Assembly: GCF_900142205.1 (NCBI RefSeq)
Contig: NZ_FRAA01000002.1
Coordinates: 432,282 to 496,281, forward strand
DNA: 64,000 nucleotides
Origin: Reichenbachiella agariperforans
GTDB taxonomy: Bacteria; Bacteroidota; Bacteroidia; Cytophagales; Cyclobacteriaceae
Direction: 5' to 3'
The notes under the pieces are model-generated. The model did no database searches. It was not told the DNA's origin and saw only the letters and a program-made list of their open reading frames with translations. The translations under genes and the position numbers were made by a program. The stretch's first letter is position 1. Each line of letters begins with the position of its first letter. Below are positions 1 through 8,689 of the stretch, in pieces.

Positions 1-3000
1 TTCGGTGTGTCTTGGTCGTGACCTCTACTAGGTAGATTCCTGAGCTTAACTGACCCGTGGGTGACCAAATAAACTCGTGAATACCCACAGATTTTTGTTC
101 ATCACATAGTGTATCGAGCGGCCTGCCGTATAGGTCTATAACCTGAACTTGAAGTGGGCCATTTGATGTCATCTCTACCGAGACGGTCACTTCGTGAGTA
201 AATGGATTCGGATAAGCGAGGACATGAAAGTCCATAGGGTCTCCCACAGCTAACGTGACACTATTATCCTCTCCGGGGTTGCCATTGTTTCCAAGAGGAT
301 ACCAGCTGCTTGCTTTGGTGTTGTCGTAGTTGGGGTTTTGGAGTGCCAGCGAAGCGCCTTTGCCATCGGGTGAGGAGGGCCATGGGGCTACCGATTCGTA
401 GCATACCTCCTCAGCGAGGTTGCCGTCTGCATCGAAGATTCGGACACACTCGGCTTCATTGCCCAATCCGAAATCAAAATCCCCCACTGTAGGGATATTG
501 CCCTCGTAGTGGGCTGAGAAGTTTTCTACACTGCGGCAGAGTATCAAGAAGCCTCCCGAGGCTAGTGTTGTTTGATCTGGAATCGTAAAGATGTGATCGT
601 CCTCTCCATCCTTCATCATCCAGCCACTGAGGTCTAGGGTTTGGCCACCCTTGTTGTACAGCTCTACCCAGTCCTCTATGTCTGGATCGTCTGCGGATTT
701 GTAGAATATTTCATTCACGATCAGGTCATTGAGCGGATTGTCTACCTCTTCGAATACCGCAGTAATTGTTGTGCTCTCGGTCAGAGTAATGTGGGTTTGC
801 TCGTCGGTCTCATCTATCCCCTCCCATCTGACAAAACGATGACCAGGTTTGGCAATAGCCGTCAGAGGAACAGGTACATTTCTGAAATACTCTCCTGTCC
901 AGTTGGCTTGATCGATGGTCAGCGTGCTGAGCTGGACAGATCCATAGCTATTGTTGTTGATCTCAACAGTGACCGAAACGGATTGACCGACCGAGAGTGT
1001 AGAACTGACGATATTTTTCATCACAGCAGGTCGCTTCTGAGCAAAGTCACGCATGACATCCGCACGCTCCTTCCAGTAATTGTAGTCTCCATACCACCGG
1101 TTCATGTGGGCTTGGATTTCGTTTTCGATAGTGGCGATTTTCGCTTCCAGATTTTCACTGATATTGGCAGGGAGCCAAGTTGTGTTGAGTTGATCAGCGA
1201 TGGTATTGACGAACTGATGCTTAAAGCTGTCGTTGGTCATCAGCCTGCGGAGGATGAGTGTAGACCAGGGGGGATTGGGCCAGTCTGGTCCGTTGGAAGC
1301 CAGTGCAAAACTCAGCGTATTGTTGCTGTGATCATTTTCTTCCCAAATGCCAAAACCAAAATCAGTATCATAGGCAATCCATCGCCATTTGGCTGTATCA
1401 TTGGCTTCTCGCCAATATTTGATGTTGTTGCCGGGCCAGTCCGTATTGTTGATGAATATGTTGGCACTCTGATAGTAGATGAAGTTTTGGATATCCATCT
1501 GAGTGGCGATATAGGCTAGATCTTCATCTGTGATGGTGCTGTGGTTTTCGAGGTATTGGACGAGTGCAAGGTAGTGCGCTTCGTCCCCATGAACAGGTAT
1601 CCCTGAGGTTTCGAGCATTTCGATCTCGTCACTGTCTACATCGTGGTTGTCGGCGAGGAAATGTTCGTTGACTTTCTCACGCATGTTGTGGATGCCCCAG
1701 TACTCACCGTTGATATAGAGCACTGCAGGTTGGTAGCCTTGTTTGTCTACACTTTCGTGAAAAAGTGACGTGTTGAACCCATCTCTTAGCATGGTGTTGT
1801 TCCAGTCGTTACCGGAGTTGCGTAGAACGATACTTGAAAATTCGTCCAGATCTTTTTGATCGAAGAGCTCGTACTCGATAGGTCCGTCTCCGTAGGATTT
1901 TCTGAAATGTATGGCGAGGGACTTTTGTTCATTGCCCCGGCTATATGCGCCGAATATTTTGGCCCCTGCATGCGCAGAAAACGCAATGTCTCCGTCGGTA
2001 TCGATCATAGTGAGGTGTACGGGTTTTTCCCAGTCCTGCCAAAAATTCGATCCAAAATAGGGAAAGTCGTTCTCTGCGTTGGGGCCTTTGACATACATGC
2101 CCGTCGTGGGATCAAAGAAGTCGTCATGATCCACGATCAGGGATAGTACGGGTATCTCATGGCTGATGTTGATCATATAGGAAGCCGACGAGATCGGACC
2201 CGCCAAGGTGTTAGGAGCCAGTACTCTGGCACGGATGACGGTACTATTCGATACGGTGATCGCGGTGCTGTAGATAGCATCGGTACCCGTCGGTTCGCTA
2301 CCGTCTGTCGTGTAGTAGATCGTGCCTGCCACGTCCTCGGTGTTCATCTCTACGGTGACATTGCCTTGGTAGAGGCCACTTGGTTGAGCGAGTATCACCT
2401 CGCCCGCGATGGCATCATAGGCGGTCGTGTTGTTTTCTGTTCCAGGTGTAGCTTCTGCAAAATAGTGTAATTCGTCAGATCCTGATAAGCGACCGATAGA
2501 GATCCCAGCGCGGAGCGAACCGGTGTAGAGCGTATCGATGATTTCCTGTACACTGTTGCGTAGAAACAAAGAATCGCCCGACGAAGAAATTTTGAAGTCC
2601 GTATGAAAACTGTTTTGGTAAAGGGAGATGTCGTCGGAGATCACTCCGGCATGTGCAGCGGCTGTACTGCCCAGCGTTAAGATAGGAATGATCGTCAGGT
2701 CAGAAGATCCCGAACCAGCGTTGTGCAGTTGGATGGCCAGGAGATTCTCTCCCTCCACCAACAGATCGCTGTGATCGGATACATCGTAGCGTTCGGGTGC
2801 TCCACCGTGGTACATGGTCGCTTCGCGCAACGCTGAACTTTCGTCAAAGGCTGGCGGAGTACCTGTCAGTCCTGAGCGAGCGATCTCTGTCCCATTGAGA
2901 TAGGCAACAAAACCATCGTCATAGTCAATATCAAGGAGTAGACGGTCTATGGATGCAGCCCCATCTACTGCAAAGGTCTTGCGGAGGTAAACAGCGTTAG

Positions 3001-3478
3001 TCGCCTCGATGATCGTCTGGTCGTCATCGTCTCCATAGCCGATACTTGTTGGGCCTTCTAACCACCCCGATGCATCGAAGCTATCGCTGGTCCATTCGCT
3101 ACTCGGTTCTGCAGTCGGGACGAAGTATTGCCAGGTGTCTCCCTGATCGATCACGGTGCGCCAGTAGGTCGGAGGGGTTTTGCGGTCTTTGTCTGAGGCA
3201 AATACCACCAAGTAGCCCCCAGCTGCGAGTTCAAACTCGGGGAAGGCCCAAAAGCTATCAGGGGCGGAGCTATCTGAGACTCCGTAGCCCGAGAGGTCAA
3301 TAGCAGCATCGGTCGGGTTGTAGATCTCGAACCAGTCTGAGCTTTCGCCATCTTCGTCGTAGATGGTCTCGATGTTGGAGGCCATCGCTTCGTTGAACTG
3401 TAGCCCTTGGGCAGAGAGGGTCTGTGTCGTGAGTAGAGCGAATCCTGTTACTATCCAAAATTTAGTCATAGCTATCAT
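1..3478 (-). CDS. Large secreted CotH-kinase/lamin-tail multidomain protein with T9SS sorting domain (C-terminus cut by window edge)
   Basis: The frame read down from ATG 3478 (an alternative in-frame ATG lies at 3469) is open to the window edge, about 1159 codons. It starts with a signal peptide (TKFWIVTGFALLTTQTLSAQ). Domains in order: lamin-tail-like domain (about 26-105), galactose-binding-like beta region (about 105-265), chitobiase/hexosaminidase C-terminal-like module with IYYTTDGSEPT (about 375-435), CotH kinase-like domain (about 440-815) with WGIHNMREKVNEH near 590 and AYDTDFGFG near 700, an InlB-repeat-like segment (about 823-912), a second lamin-tail domain (about 916-1060) and a type-A sorting domain (YPNPF...GIYLVEV) that stops a few residues short. 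CotH proteins are atypical protein kinases; lamin-tail domains are common on secreted bacterial proteins. It is the last gene of a minus-strand operon. Inference: cell-surface or secreted kinase-like protein; substrate unknown. Confidence 0.85.
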   Translation of the reverse strand, partial: MIAMTKFWIVTGFALLTTQTLSAQGLQFNEAMASNIETIYDEDGESSDWFEIYNPTDAAIDLSGYGVSDSSAPDSFWAFPEFELAAGGYLVVFASDKDRKTPPTYWRTVIDQGDTWQYFVPTAEPSSEWTSDSFDASGWLEGPTSIGYGDDDDQTIIEATNAVYLRKTFAVDGAASIDRLLLDIDYDDGFVAYLNGTEIARSGLTGTPPAFDESSALREATMYHGGAPERYDVSDHSDLLVEGENLLAIQLHNAGSGSSDLTIIPILTLGSTAAAHAGVISDDISLYQNSFHTDFKISSSGDSLFLRNSVQEIIDTLYTGSLRAGISIGRLSGSDELHYFAEATPGTENNTTAYDAIAGEVILAQPSGLYQGNVTVEMNTEDVAGTIYYTTDGSEPTGTDAIYSTAITVSNSTVIRARVLAPNTLAGPISSASYMINISHEIPVLSLIVDHDDFFDPTTGMYVKGPNAENDFPYFGSNFWQDWEKPVHLTMIDTDGDIAFSAHAGAKIFGAYSRGNEQKSLAIHFRKSYGDGPIEYELFDQKDLDEFSSIVLRNSGNDWNNTMLRDGFNTSLFHESVDKQGYQPAVLYINGEYWGIHNMREKVNEHFLADNHDVDSDEIEMLETSGIPVHGDEAHYLALVQYLENHSTITDEDLAYIATQMDIQNFIYYQSANIFINNTDWPGNNIKYWREANDTAKWRWIAYDTDFGFGIWEENDHSNNTLSFALASNGPDWPNPPWSTLILRRLMTNDSFKHQFVNTIADQLNTTWLPANISENLEAKIATIENEIQAHMNRWYGDYNYWKERADVMRDFAQKRPAVMKNIVSSTLSVGQSVSVTVEINNNSYGSVQLSTLTIDQANWTGEYFRNVPVPLTAIAKPGHRFVRWEGIDETDEQTHITLTESTTITAVFEEVDNPLNDLIVNEIFYKSADDPDIEDWVELYNKGGQTLDLSGWMMKDGEDDHIFTIPDQTTLASGGFLILCRSVENFSAHYEGNIPTVGDFDFGLGNEAECVRIFDADGNLAEEVCYESVAPWPSSPDGKGASLALQNPNYDNTKASSWYPLGNNGNPGEDNSVTLAVGDPMDFHVLAYPNPFTHEVTVSVEMTSNGPLQVQVIDLYGRPLDTLCDEQKSVGIHEFIWSPTGQLSSGIYLVEVTTKTHR

Positions 3479-3494
3479 GTTCTTTTTAGTCGAA

Positions 3495-4730
3495 TCAATT
3501 GCGGTTGATTATAGGTTGGAAGTCTCGGGAAAGGTAGTTGATCAGAGGGCTGTTGGCAAGTAGGCCTTTTTGGTCGAGGTATTCGATGAAGGCGATCCTA
3601 ATTTTCTTTTCCAATTGGGCCAGCTCCATGTCCAAATCCAGGTGGTAGTTCTTCAATTTAGACAATTCGGTCCAGTCTACTGCTATGTTGGCATTGACCT
3701 GGATCTTTTGTGCAAGGGCTTGGCGCTGGCGCAACATTTCGTATTGTGCTATCCAAGCGTCTAGTTGGAGGGTGTTGAGTTTGGATTCGTTTTGTACGAG
3801 GCTTTTGGTAGCCTCTACTTTGGCCGCTTCATCGATGAGCTTGACCCGGTCGCGGTTGAGCTTTGGTTTGTCTGGGTTCACGATAGGTAGGCGTATCCCC
3901 ACCTGAAAGCCCAAGTGGTCGTTGATGTCAGTGCCACGTTCGGTATCGATGTTGCCTTGGATGTAGCCAATGTTGCTGCGGGCTTCTGCTTTGTCGATTT
4001 TGAGCATTTGCTGGTTGAGAGCAAGCTCTTGTTCTGCTTCGATAATGGCTAGATTTTGATGGTCGGCTAGCGCAGTGCTCGTGAGGTAGTCTTTGATCTG
4101 AGCTACTGTGATGAGATGATCTGTATCTATCGTGAGGGTGTCGGAGATACCATAGTCTAGCCCGATGTAGTAGCGTGTGACGAGGCTTTGTGTTTTGATT
4201 TCCTCGTACTGAAGGAGATGCTTGGTTTGGTTGGATTGGAAGACGATGATGTCTTTGAGCTCCATGCCTTGTTGTGCGTTGTTTTGGAGGATTTTTTCTT
4301 CCAGCTGGATGCGTTCGCTCAGGTATTTTTCTTGCTGGGTCAAGTCTATCAGGTCAATGACCATGAGGTAGCGGTTTTTGAGCGCTTCGTTGAGGACGAT
4401 CTGGTGTTTGGTGGTGAGGCTCTCTAGATGTTGATTGTAGTAGATTTTGTTGGCTTTGATCTCAGCGGGATTGGTGGGTGATAGGCGTAGACGGTACTCG
4501 TTGAGTGAAGCGTTGGCGTCTTCACTACCGACGCGGAGTTCGACACGGTTGAGCCAAGGCGATTTGTAGTTGTTGTCGCTGAGGAACTGCTTCTGCGCTT
4601 GGTATCGCTCCAATGCCTGATCTTCTAGCGCCGTGGCTAGGTAGCCTTCTATGGAGAAGGTCATTTGGCCGTGTGCCTGATAAGTGATGGCGTACATACC
4701 TATCAACAAAAGAATCAAGTAGTGCATCAT
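3495..4730 (-). CDS. TolC-like outer-membrane efflux factor
   Basis: 411 aa with a signal peptide (cleavage likely after AHG, about residue 21), followed by long heptad-like helical segments rich in Gln, Leu and Glu, as in outer-membrane factors of tripartite systems. The repeat pairs are divergent, and recognition rests on architecture, length and context rather than a sharp motif. It overlaps the upstream HlyD-like gene by 4 bp, so the two are almost certainly cotranslated. In TolC systems this protein is the outer-membrane and periplasmic channel; here no ABC, RND or MFS pump is adjacent. The end of the gene is 17 bp from the start of the large CotH gene. Confidence 0.65.
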   Translation of the reverse strand: MMHYLILLLIGMYAITYQAHGQMTFSIEGYLATALEDQALERYQAQKQFLSDNNYKSPWLNRVELRVGSEDANASLNEYRLRLSPTNPAEIKANKIYYNQHLESLTTKHQIVLNEALKNRYLMVIDLIDLTQQEKYLSERIQLEEKILQNNAQQGMELKDIIVFQSNQTKHLLQYEEIKTQSLVTRYYIGLDYGISDTLTIDTDHLITVAQIKDYLTSTALADHQNLAIIEAEQELALNQQMLKIDKAEARSNIGYIQGNIDTERGTDINDHLGFQVGIRLPIVNPDKPKLNRDRVKLIDEAAKVEATKSLVQNESKLNTLQLDAWIAQYEMLRQRQALAQKIQVNANIAVDWTELSKLKNYHLDLDMELAQLEKKIRIAFIEYLDQKGLLANSPLINYLSRDFQPIINRN

Positions 4731-5737
4731 TTCAGTTTTACGTAGACTTTTTCCCCATGGAGGAAATTACTTTGGTCGGGGATTTTGATGAAAATCTCTC
4801 GACCGTACATCGGTAGTTCTTGGTTGATTTTGAGCCGTGAGGGATACTCGATGATGCGTGATCCGATCTCGGAGATGGTACCTGATACGTGGTAGGCTCG
4901 GTTGGTTGACTCGACAATGACGGATTGACCGGTGTTTAGTTCTGCATTTTGACGCTCGTTGATCAAGGCGCGGATCACAGAGGGGTCGTGTGCATAGATG
5001 GTCATCAGCGTGGTGAAAGGCGAGGCGAGTTCGTCCTGCTCGATGAGGATGTTACCGACCGTACCGTCTTCTTTGGCGACTTGGTAGAGTTCGCTTTCTT
5101 CTTGCTGGAGCAGCACCAGTTGATCGTCGTATTGCTTCATTTCATTTTCGGATTCTTTGATTTTGAGCTCATAGAGTGTGTTGAGTTTTTTCTTTTTCAG
5201 CTGGTATTGCTGTTTGGCATGGCTGATTTCTTCGCGGAGCACTTCGATACGGAGTTGGACATAGGAGCGGTCTGTGGAGGTGTTGCCACTTGGGCTGATA
5301 TTGAGGCTTTCGATGCTTTGGGCGATCTCTGCTTGCTGCTGCAGGAGGAGTTTGAGGCGCTCGATTTCGGCCTGATTGTCACTGGTGATTAGGTCTACGT
5401 CCATCTGTGCCAGGTCCATCTCATGTTGTTTTTCGATCTGATAGATGGAAATCTGTGATTGGAGGCGTTCCAGATTATTTTTCATGTTATCCACTTCGAG
5501 GAGGAGGTCTTGGCGCTCGACTTTGAGTAGGGGGTCACCTTTTTTGACTTCCTGGCCTGGAAGGACAAAAATTTCTTTGACGCGCACCGCTTTGTGGTAA
5601 CTGATGGCGTGTTTTTGGGGCTCGACCTGTGCTAGGATGGATGTCGTAGAGTTGTAGGATTGAAACGAAACCAAAGCCAACAGTCCACCGATGACAACCC
5701 AAAGGACGTATAGGAGATTTTTTTTGATCAAACTCAT
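4727..5737 (-). CDS. HlyD/membrane-fusion-type periplasmic adaptor
   Basis: 336 aa. One N-terminal membrane anchor (about residues 9-27) is followed by the first half of a biotinyl-lipoyl domain (VKEIFVLPGQEVKKGDPLLK), a long coiled-coil hairpin (about 78-225, many Gln/Glu/Lys/Leu), the second lipoyl half (EDGTVGNILIEQDELASPF) and a beta-barrel region. This is the order of HlyD/EmrA-type adaptors that join an inner-membrane transporter to a TolC channel. The gene overlaps both neighbours by 4 bp: DUF4956 upstream and the TolC-like gene downstream. The absence of a conventional transporter in the operon is the odd point; the polytopic DUF4956 protein is the only inner-membrane candidate partner. 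Confidence 0.8.
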   Translation of the reverse strand: MSLIKKNLLYVLWVVIGGLLALVSFQSYNSTTSILAQVEPQKHAISYHKAVRVKEIFVLPGQEVKKGDPLLKVERQDLLLEVDNMKNNLERLQSQISIYQIEKQHEMDLAQMDVDLITSDNQAEIERLKLLLQQQAEIAQSIESLNISPSGNTSTDRSYVQLRIEVLREEISHAKQQYQLKKKKLNTLYELKIKESENEMKQYDDQLVLLQQEESELYQVAKEDGTVGNILIEQDELASPFTTLMTIYAHDPSVIRALINERQNAELNTGQSVIVESTNRAYHVSGTISEIGSRIIEYPSRLKINQELPMYGREIFIKIPDQSNFLHGEKVYVKLK

Positions 5738-6411
5738 AGCTGTGTCAGGTTATCACTTCTTTCCAACTTGATGCTTTCGAATCCCTCTTTGGCTTTGAGC
5801 TCGGTGTAGAAGGTGTCCTTGCTGTGTCCAGTGCTCAGGGTCAAGAAGAATTCGTAGCGGTCGCCACGGCTTCTGCTAGAGACGGAGAGCATGCGGTAGT
5901 CTTGGCATTTTTCTTTCAAGAAATCATGCATGGTTTTCTCAGACGTTTCCGTCAGGAGGAGAAAACCAAGGCTGAACTCCTGATTGAGTTGTTTGCTACC
6001 ATAGGGGGAGAAATAGAGAATGCCAGCGATCACACAGTAGACCAAAGTCCCCGCTATGGCAATCGAATAGCCATAGACCCCAGAAGCGATCCCGACGGAG
6101 AGTGCCGCGAAGATGAATATGATGTTTCGTGGGTTTTCTATCCTGAGACGAAAACGCACAATGGCGATCGCTCCCATGATACCGAATCCAGCTGCGACGT
6201 TGTTGCCCACAGCCATGATGACCATACAGGTCACGATAGAACTCAAGATCATGGCTTGGATAAAATTGCGCGAAAGCGCAGTCCCTTGGCTGGTCAAGTG
6301 ATACGTGAAACTAATCGCGCTACTCAGCACAAAGGATAGCAAGATAGAAAAGAGTGCTACCTCAAAGGAGGGGAATTCATAGAAGTCCCCGTCAGTCAAT
6401 ACATCAAACAT
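5734..6411 (-). CDS. DUF4956 integral membrane protein
   Basis: 225 aa with about four hydrophobic segments (near 17-38, 50-68, 72-88 and 100-132) and the family-typical stretch GFGIMGAIAIVRFRLRIENP followed by a cytosolic C-terminal domain. DUF4956 genes are known to occur beside CotH and VTC-type genes; their biochemical role is not established. Here the gene follows cotH2 and overlaps the adaptor gene by 4 bp. No VTC-domain gene is present in the window. The start at 6411 is preceded by TAAGGGC directly before the ATG, the same short string that precedes the cotH2 start. Confidence 0.85.
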   Translation of the reverse strand: MFDVLTDGDFYEFPSFEVALFSILLSFVLSSAISFTYHLTSQGTALSRNFIQAMILSSIVTCMVIMAVGNNVAAGFGIMGAIAIVRFRLRIENPRNIIFIFAALSVGIASGVYGYSIAIAGTLVYCVIAGILYFSPYGSKQLNQEFSLGFLLLTETSEKTMHDFLKEKCQDYRMLSVSSRSRGDRYEFFLTLSTGHSKDTFYTELKAKEGFESIKLERSDNLTQL

Positions 6412-6459
6412 GCCCTTAGTAATTATTTTTTGGTAGGTATATCTCTACCCACCATTCAC

Positions 6460-6501
6460 AATGTTAACAAATTATGATGGATAATCTAATTTGTTAACAT
6501 T
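6460..6501. repeat. 15-bp perfect inverted repeat at the cotH2 / DUF4956 junction
   Basis: AATGTTAACAAATTA at 6460-6474 is repeated in reverse complement at 6487-6501 across a 12-base loop. Each arm contains the palindrome GTTAAC. The right arm encodes the last residues of CotH2 (Met-Leu-Thr-Asn, stop). On the minus strand no U-run follows the second arm, so it is not a textbook intrinsic terminator. It could be a decay barrier, an attenuator or a dimeric protein-binding site. Confidence 0.7.
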
Positions 6502-8513
6502 TTCGTAACTGACTGATTTGTCGCCGTACGGACGTGTACAAAATAGACCCCCGGTTGAAGAGCAGTGAGTGTCAAGGTGGCCGAGGGACTATGGGGCTGC
6601 ATCATGAAGACTACCTGGCCGTTGAGGTTGGTGATGTGGAGTTCCGAGATGTCTTCTTGGGCTTGGACGTGGATTGATCCTGTGCTTGGATTGGGGTAGA
6701 GCAGCACCTTGTCACTGCTTTTTTTTTCACCCGTCGATAGCGGCACAAAGTCCACGTCCTTGGTACGTATCCAATTACTCGCGACATTGTTGTCACTGTT
6801 GGGATCACTGAGCTCTAGGTAATAGCCACTGCCATCTGCATCAGGCCAGTCACCTTCATCGCTGTAGATCACTTCGTCGATGGTATTGCCGTAGGCATCT
6901 AGGAGCTGGATACGTTGACCGCCGTTGGATAGGCTTCTGTAATACTGATCGTCAGCTGCCGAGCCATATTTTTGCTCGTAGATGCTGGCGTTGCTAGCGA
7001 GTGTGGTGGTAGCTCCTGCTGCGAGTGTACTCTCTGCAAACTGATAGACGAGCCCCGTCCCTCCAAAGTAGACGCCCGTCAGATCGACTGTTGTGCTGCC
7101 GTTGTTGAGGATTTCGATGAACTCTAGTTCTTTGCTTTCCACCGGGTCTTGGTCTTCGGGATTGTAGTGGATTTTGGTGATGACGAGTGGAGGAGTGGTG
7201 ACTGCTGCACAGGCACTGTAGTCGCCCAACTCTGTGGTCATCCAGGTGATTCTCTCGGAGAGAAAATCTTTGATCTGTGTGATGTGCTGGTCATGATCGA
7301 CTATGGTGCCCCAGCGTGCCTCTTCGCGAATGGTAGCCTCGCTGATTTTTGCTACGATTTCATCGATACGGGTATTGAGGCGAGTCTCGTTGAGTGGCTG
7401 GTCGGGAGTAGTGAGTTCGTTCCAGCGTTTGGATAGGTAGCAGCGGTAAGTGTCGTCCTCGTAGAGATCAAGCCAAAACTTGGAACCGACATTGTCTCCA
7501 TTGTCAAACTGCCATATATCTGGTTTGCTTCTGTCCAGTCCCCAAAAACGGAGATCATTGTCGAAGGTCAAATTCAAATCCCAGATCGGTCCTGCACGTA
7601 ATTTCCCCATCTTGTCCTTGTGAAAGTAAGTGCTGTACTGGTAGGTATCCGAATTGGACGACAGCTCATTGATCAGCATAAAGTCGATGAATGAAGGTAT
7701 GTCGATGAGAGAGGGGTAACCGTCGGCCTTATCGCTATTTTGATTGCGAGAGGTACTCGCCAGTTGGATGAATACTGATTCGATGTAGGAGGTCTGGGTA
7801 TTGGTGGCGTCTTCGGGTTTGGGTACGACATGGACATAGTCTACGTTTTGACCTGTGTTGGTAGACATACTCCATGCGAGGGGGTCGTCATCTGCTCTGT
7901 CTGCTTGGGTGATATAGCCACCACTGAGGTCAGGTTGTGTCGCAGCGGATTCCTCTATTTGGTCTATGTCTACCCGGTTGTCATCTGCTTTGATTTTTTC
8001 CATCAGGATGTATAGGCCGTTGTAGGATCCGTTGAGGATAAGCTCGCAGTATCGCGTGCGGGGGGCGTAGTTGCCCAGCTGACGAGAAAGCTCGTAGCAG
8101 AGGTAGTCTCGGATGAGCGAACTGTCATAGGCAATCCCGCTCAGGATCCAGTCGTTTTCTTTGGGCATATCGAGCAGGCTGACATTGTCTTTGTCTGAGC
8201 CATCTATAGTATAGGTGGTGAATCCGTATTGCTTTTTGGGGAGCTCTTGCGAGCTAGAGCCTCGGATTTCTATTTTGATTCGACTATCAAAGTCTAGGTA
8301 ATCATCCGTGTTCTGATCGTTGAGGTAGTTTCTTTCTCCCTCGCCTCGATAGATGATTTTCATGTCTGCCCAGACTTTGGGTTCGTCGGGGATCGTCTGG
8401 TCATTGTCGGTATCGACAAGTACGATGGGGAGGTTGCTGTCGGTGAAAGTCTGCGCCATAGTAGTACAGCACATCGCCCATACGGCGAATAATAGTAATG
8501 TAAATCGTTTCAT
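6486..8513 (-). CDS. Secreted CotH kinase-like protein with lamin-tail and T9SS sorting domains
   Basis: 675 aa. Signal peptide 1-20 (MAQ|TF). The CotH domain spans about 30-430 and shows IRGSSSQELPKKQYGF (83-98), YNGLYILMEKI with Glu172, and WDLNLTFDN (311-319) in place of the usual W-D-x-D-x-x-F-G. Whether it keeps kinase activity is therefore open. A lamin-tail domain follows (about 445-570), then a Por/T9SS type-A sorting domain from YPNPSTG to the end. The protein should cross the outer membrane by the type IX system. It is the first gene of the operon and is preceded by a good promoter candidate (8531-8561). Confidence 0.88.
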   Translation of the reverse strand: MKRFTLLLFAVWAMCCTTMAQTFTDSNLPIVLVDTDNDQTIPDEPKVWADMKIIYRGEGERNYLNDQNTDDYLDFDSRIKIEIRGSSSQELPKKQYGFTTYTIDGSDKDNVSLLDMPKENDWILSGIAYDSSLIRDYLCYELSRQLGNYAPRTRYCELILNGSYNGLYILMEKIKADDNRVDIDQIEESAATQPDLSGGYITQADRADDDPLAWSMSTNTGQNVDYVHVVPKPEDATNTQTSYIESVFIQLASTSRNQNSDKADGYPSLIDIPSFIDFMLINELSSNSDTYQYSTYFHKDKMGKLRAGPIWDLNLTFDNDLRFWGLDRSKPDIWQFDNGDNVGSKFWLDLYEDDTYRCYLSKRWNELTTPDQPLNETRLNTRIDEIVAKISEATIREEARWGTIVDHDQHITQIKDFLSERITWMTTELGDYSACAAVTTPPLVITKIHYNPEDQDPVESKELEFIEILNNGSTTVDLTGVYFGGTGLVYQFAESTLAAGATTTLASNASIYEQKYGSAADDQYYRSLSNGGQRIQLLDAYGNTIDEVIYSDEGDWPDADGSGYYLELSDPNSDNNVASNWIRTKDVDFVPLSTGEKKSSDKVLLYPNPSTGSIHVQAQEDISELHITNLNGQVVFMMQPHSPSATLTLTALQPGVYFVHVRTATNQSVTKMLTN

Positions 8514-8530
8514 GCCCTTAATCTTTGTCC

Positions 8531-8561
8531 CGAATCTACGACGAACTATCTAGGATTCAAA
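8531..8561 (-). promoter_or_regulatory. Promoter candidate for the cotH2-DUF4956-hlyD-tolC-cotH operon
   Basis: On the minus strand TTTG (8558-8561) lies 19 bp upstream of TAGATTCG (8531-8538). This matches the Bacteroidota -33 TTTG / -7 TAnnTTTG pattern at seven of eight -7 positions. The predicted start point is near 8526, giving a leader of about a dozen bases before the ATG at 8513. Confidence 0.5.
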
Positions 8562-8626
8562 TGATGCGGTAGTTGGTTCAGTGGATTGGCCAGCATTAAG
8601 ATTTGTCTATTTGCTCCTCATGTTCT

Positions 8627-8664
8627 AAAAAGAAAGAACCAAACGCACAGTACGCTTGGTTCTT
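8627..8664 (-). terminator. Intrinsic terminator after the 588-aa secreted-protein gene
   Basis: Read on the minus strand, AAGAACCAA (8664-8656) pairs with TTGGTTCTT (8642-8634), extended inside by three more pairs, and is followed by TCTTTTT. It lies 26 bp past the stop codon at 8690 and separates this gene from the cotH2 promoter. Confidence 0.8.
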
Positions 8665-8689
8665 GATTCGTTATTTTCTTATACTTGGT

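Noticed and set aside
641-1519. Plus-strand open frame of 292 codons
   Set aside because: It lies wholly antisense to the large CotH gene, whose minus frame shows clear domains; the plus translation shows no recognisable fold.
5824-6339. Plus-strand open frame of 171 codons
   Set aside because: Antisense to the DUF4956 gene.
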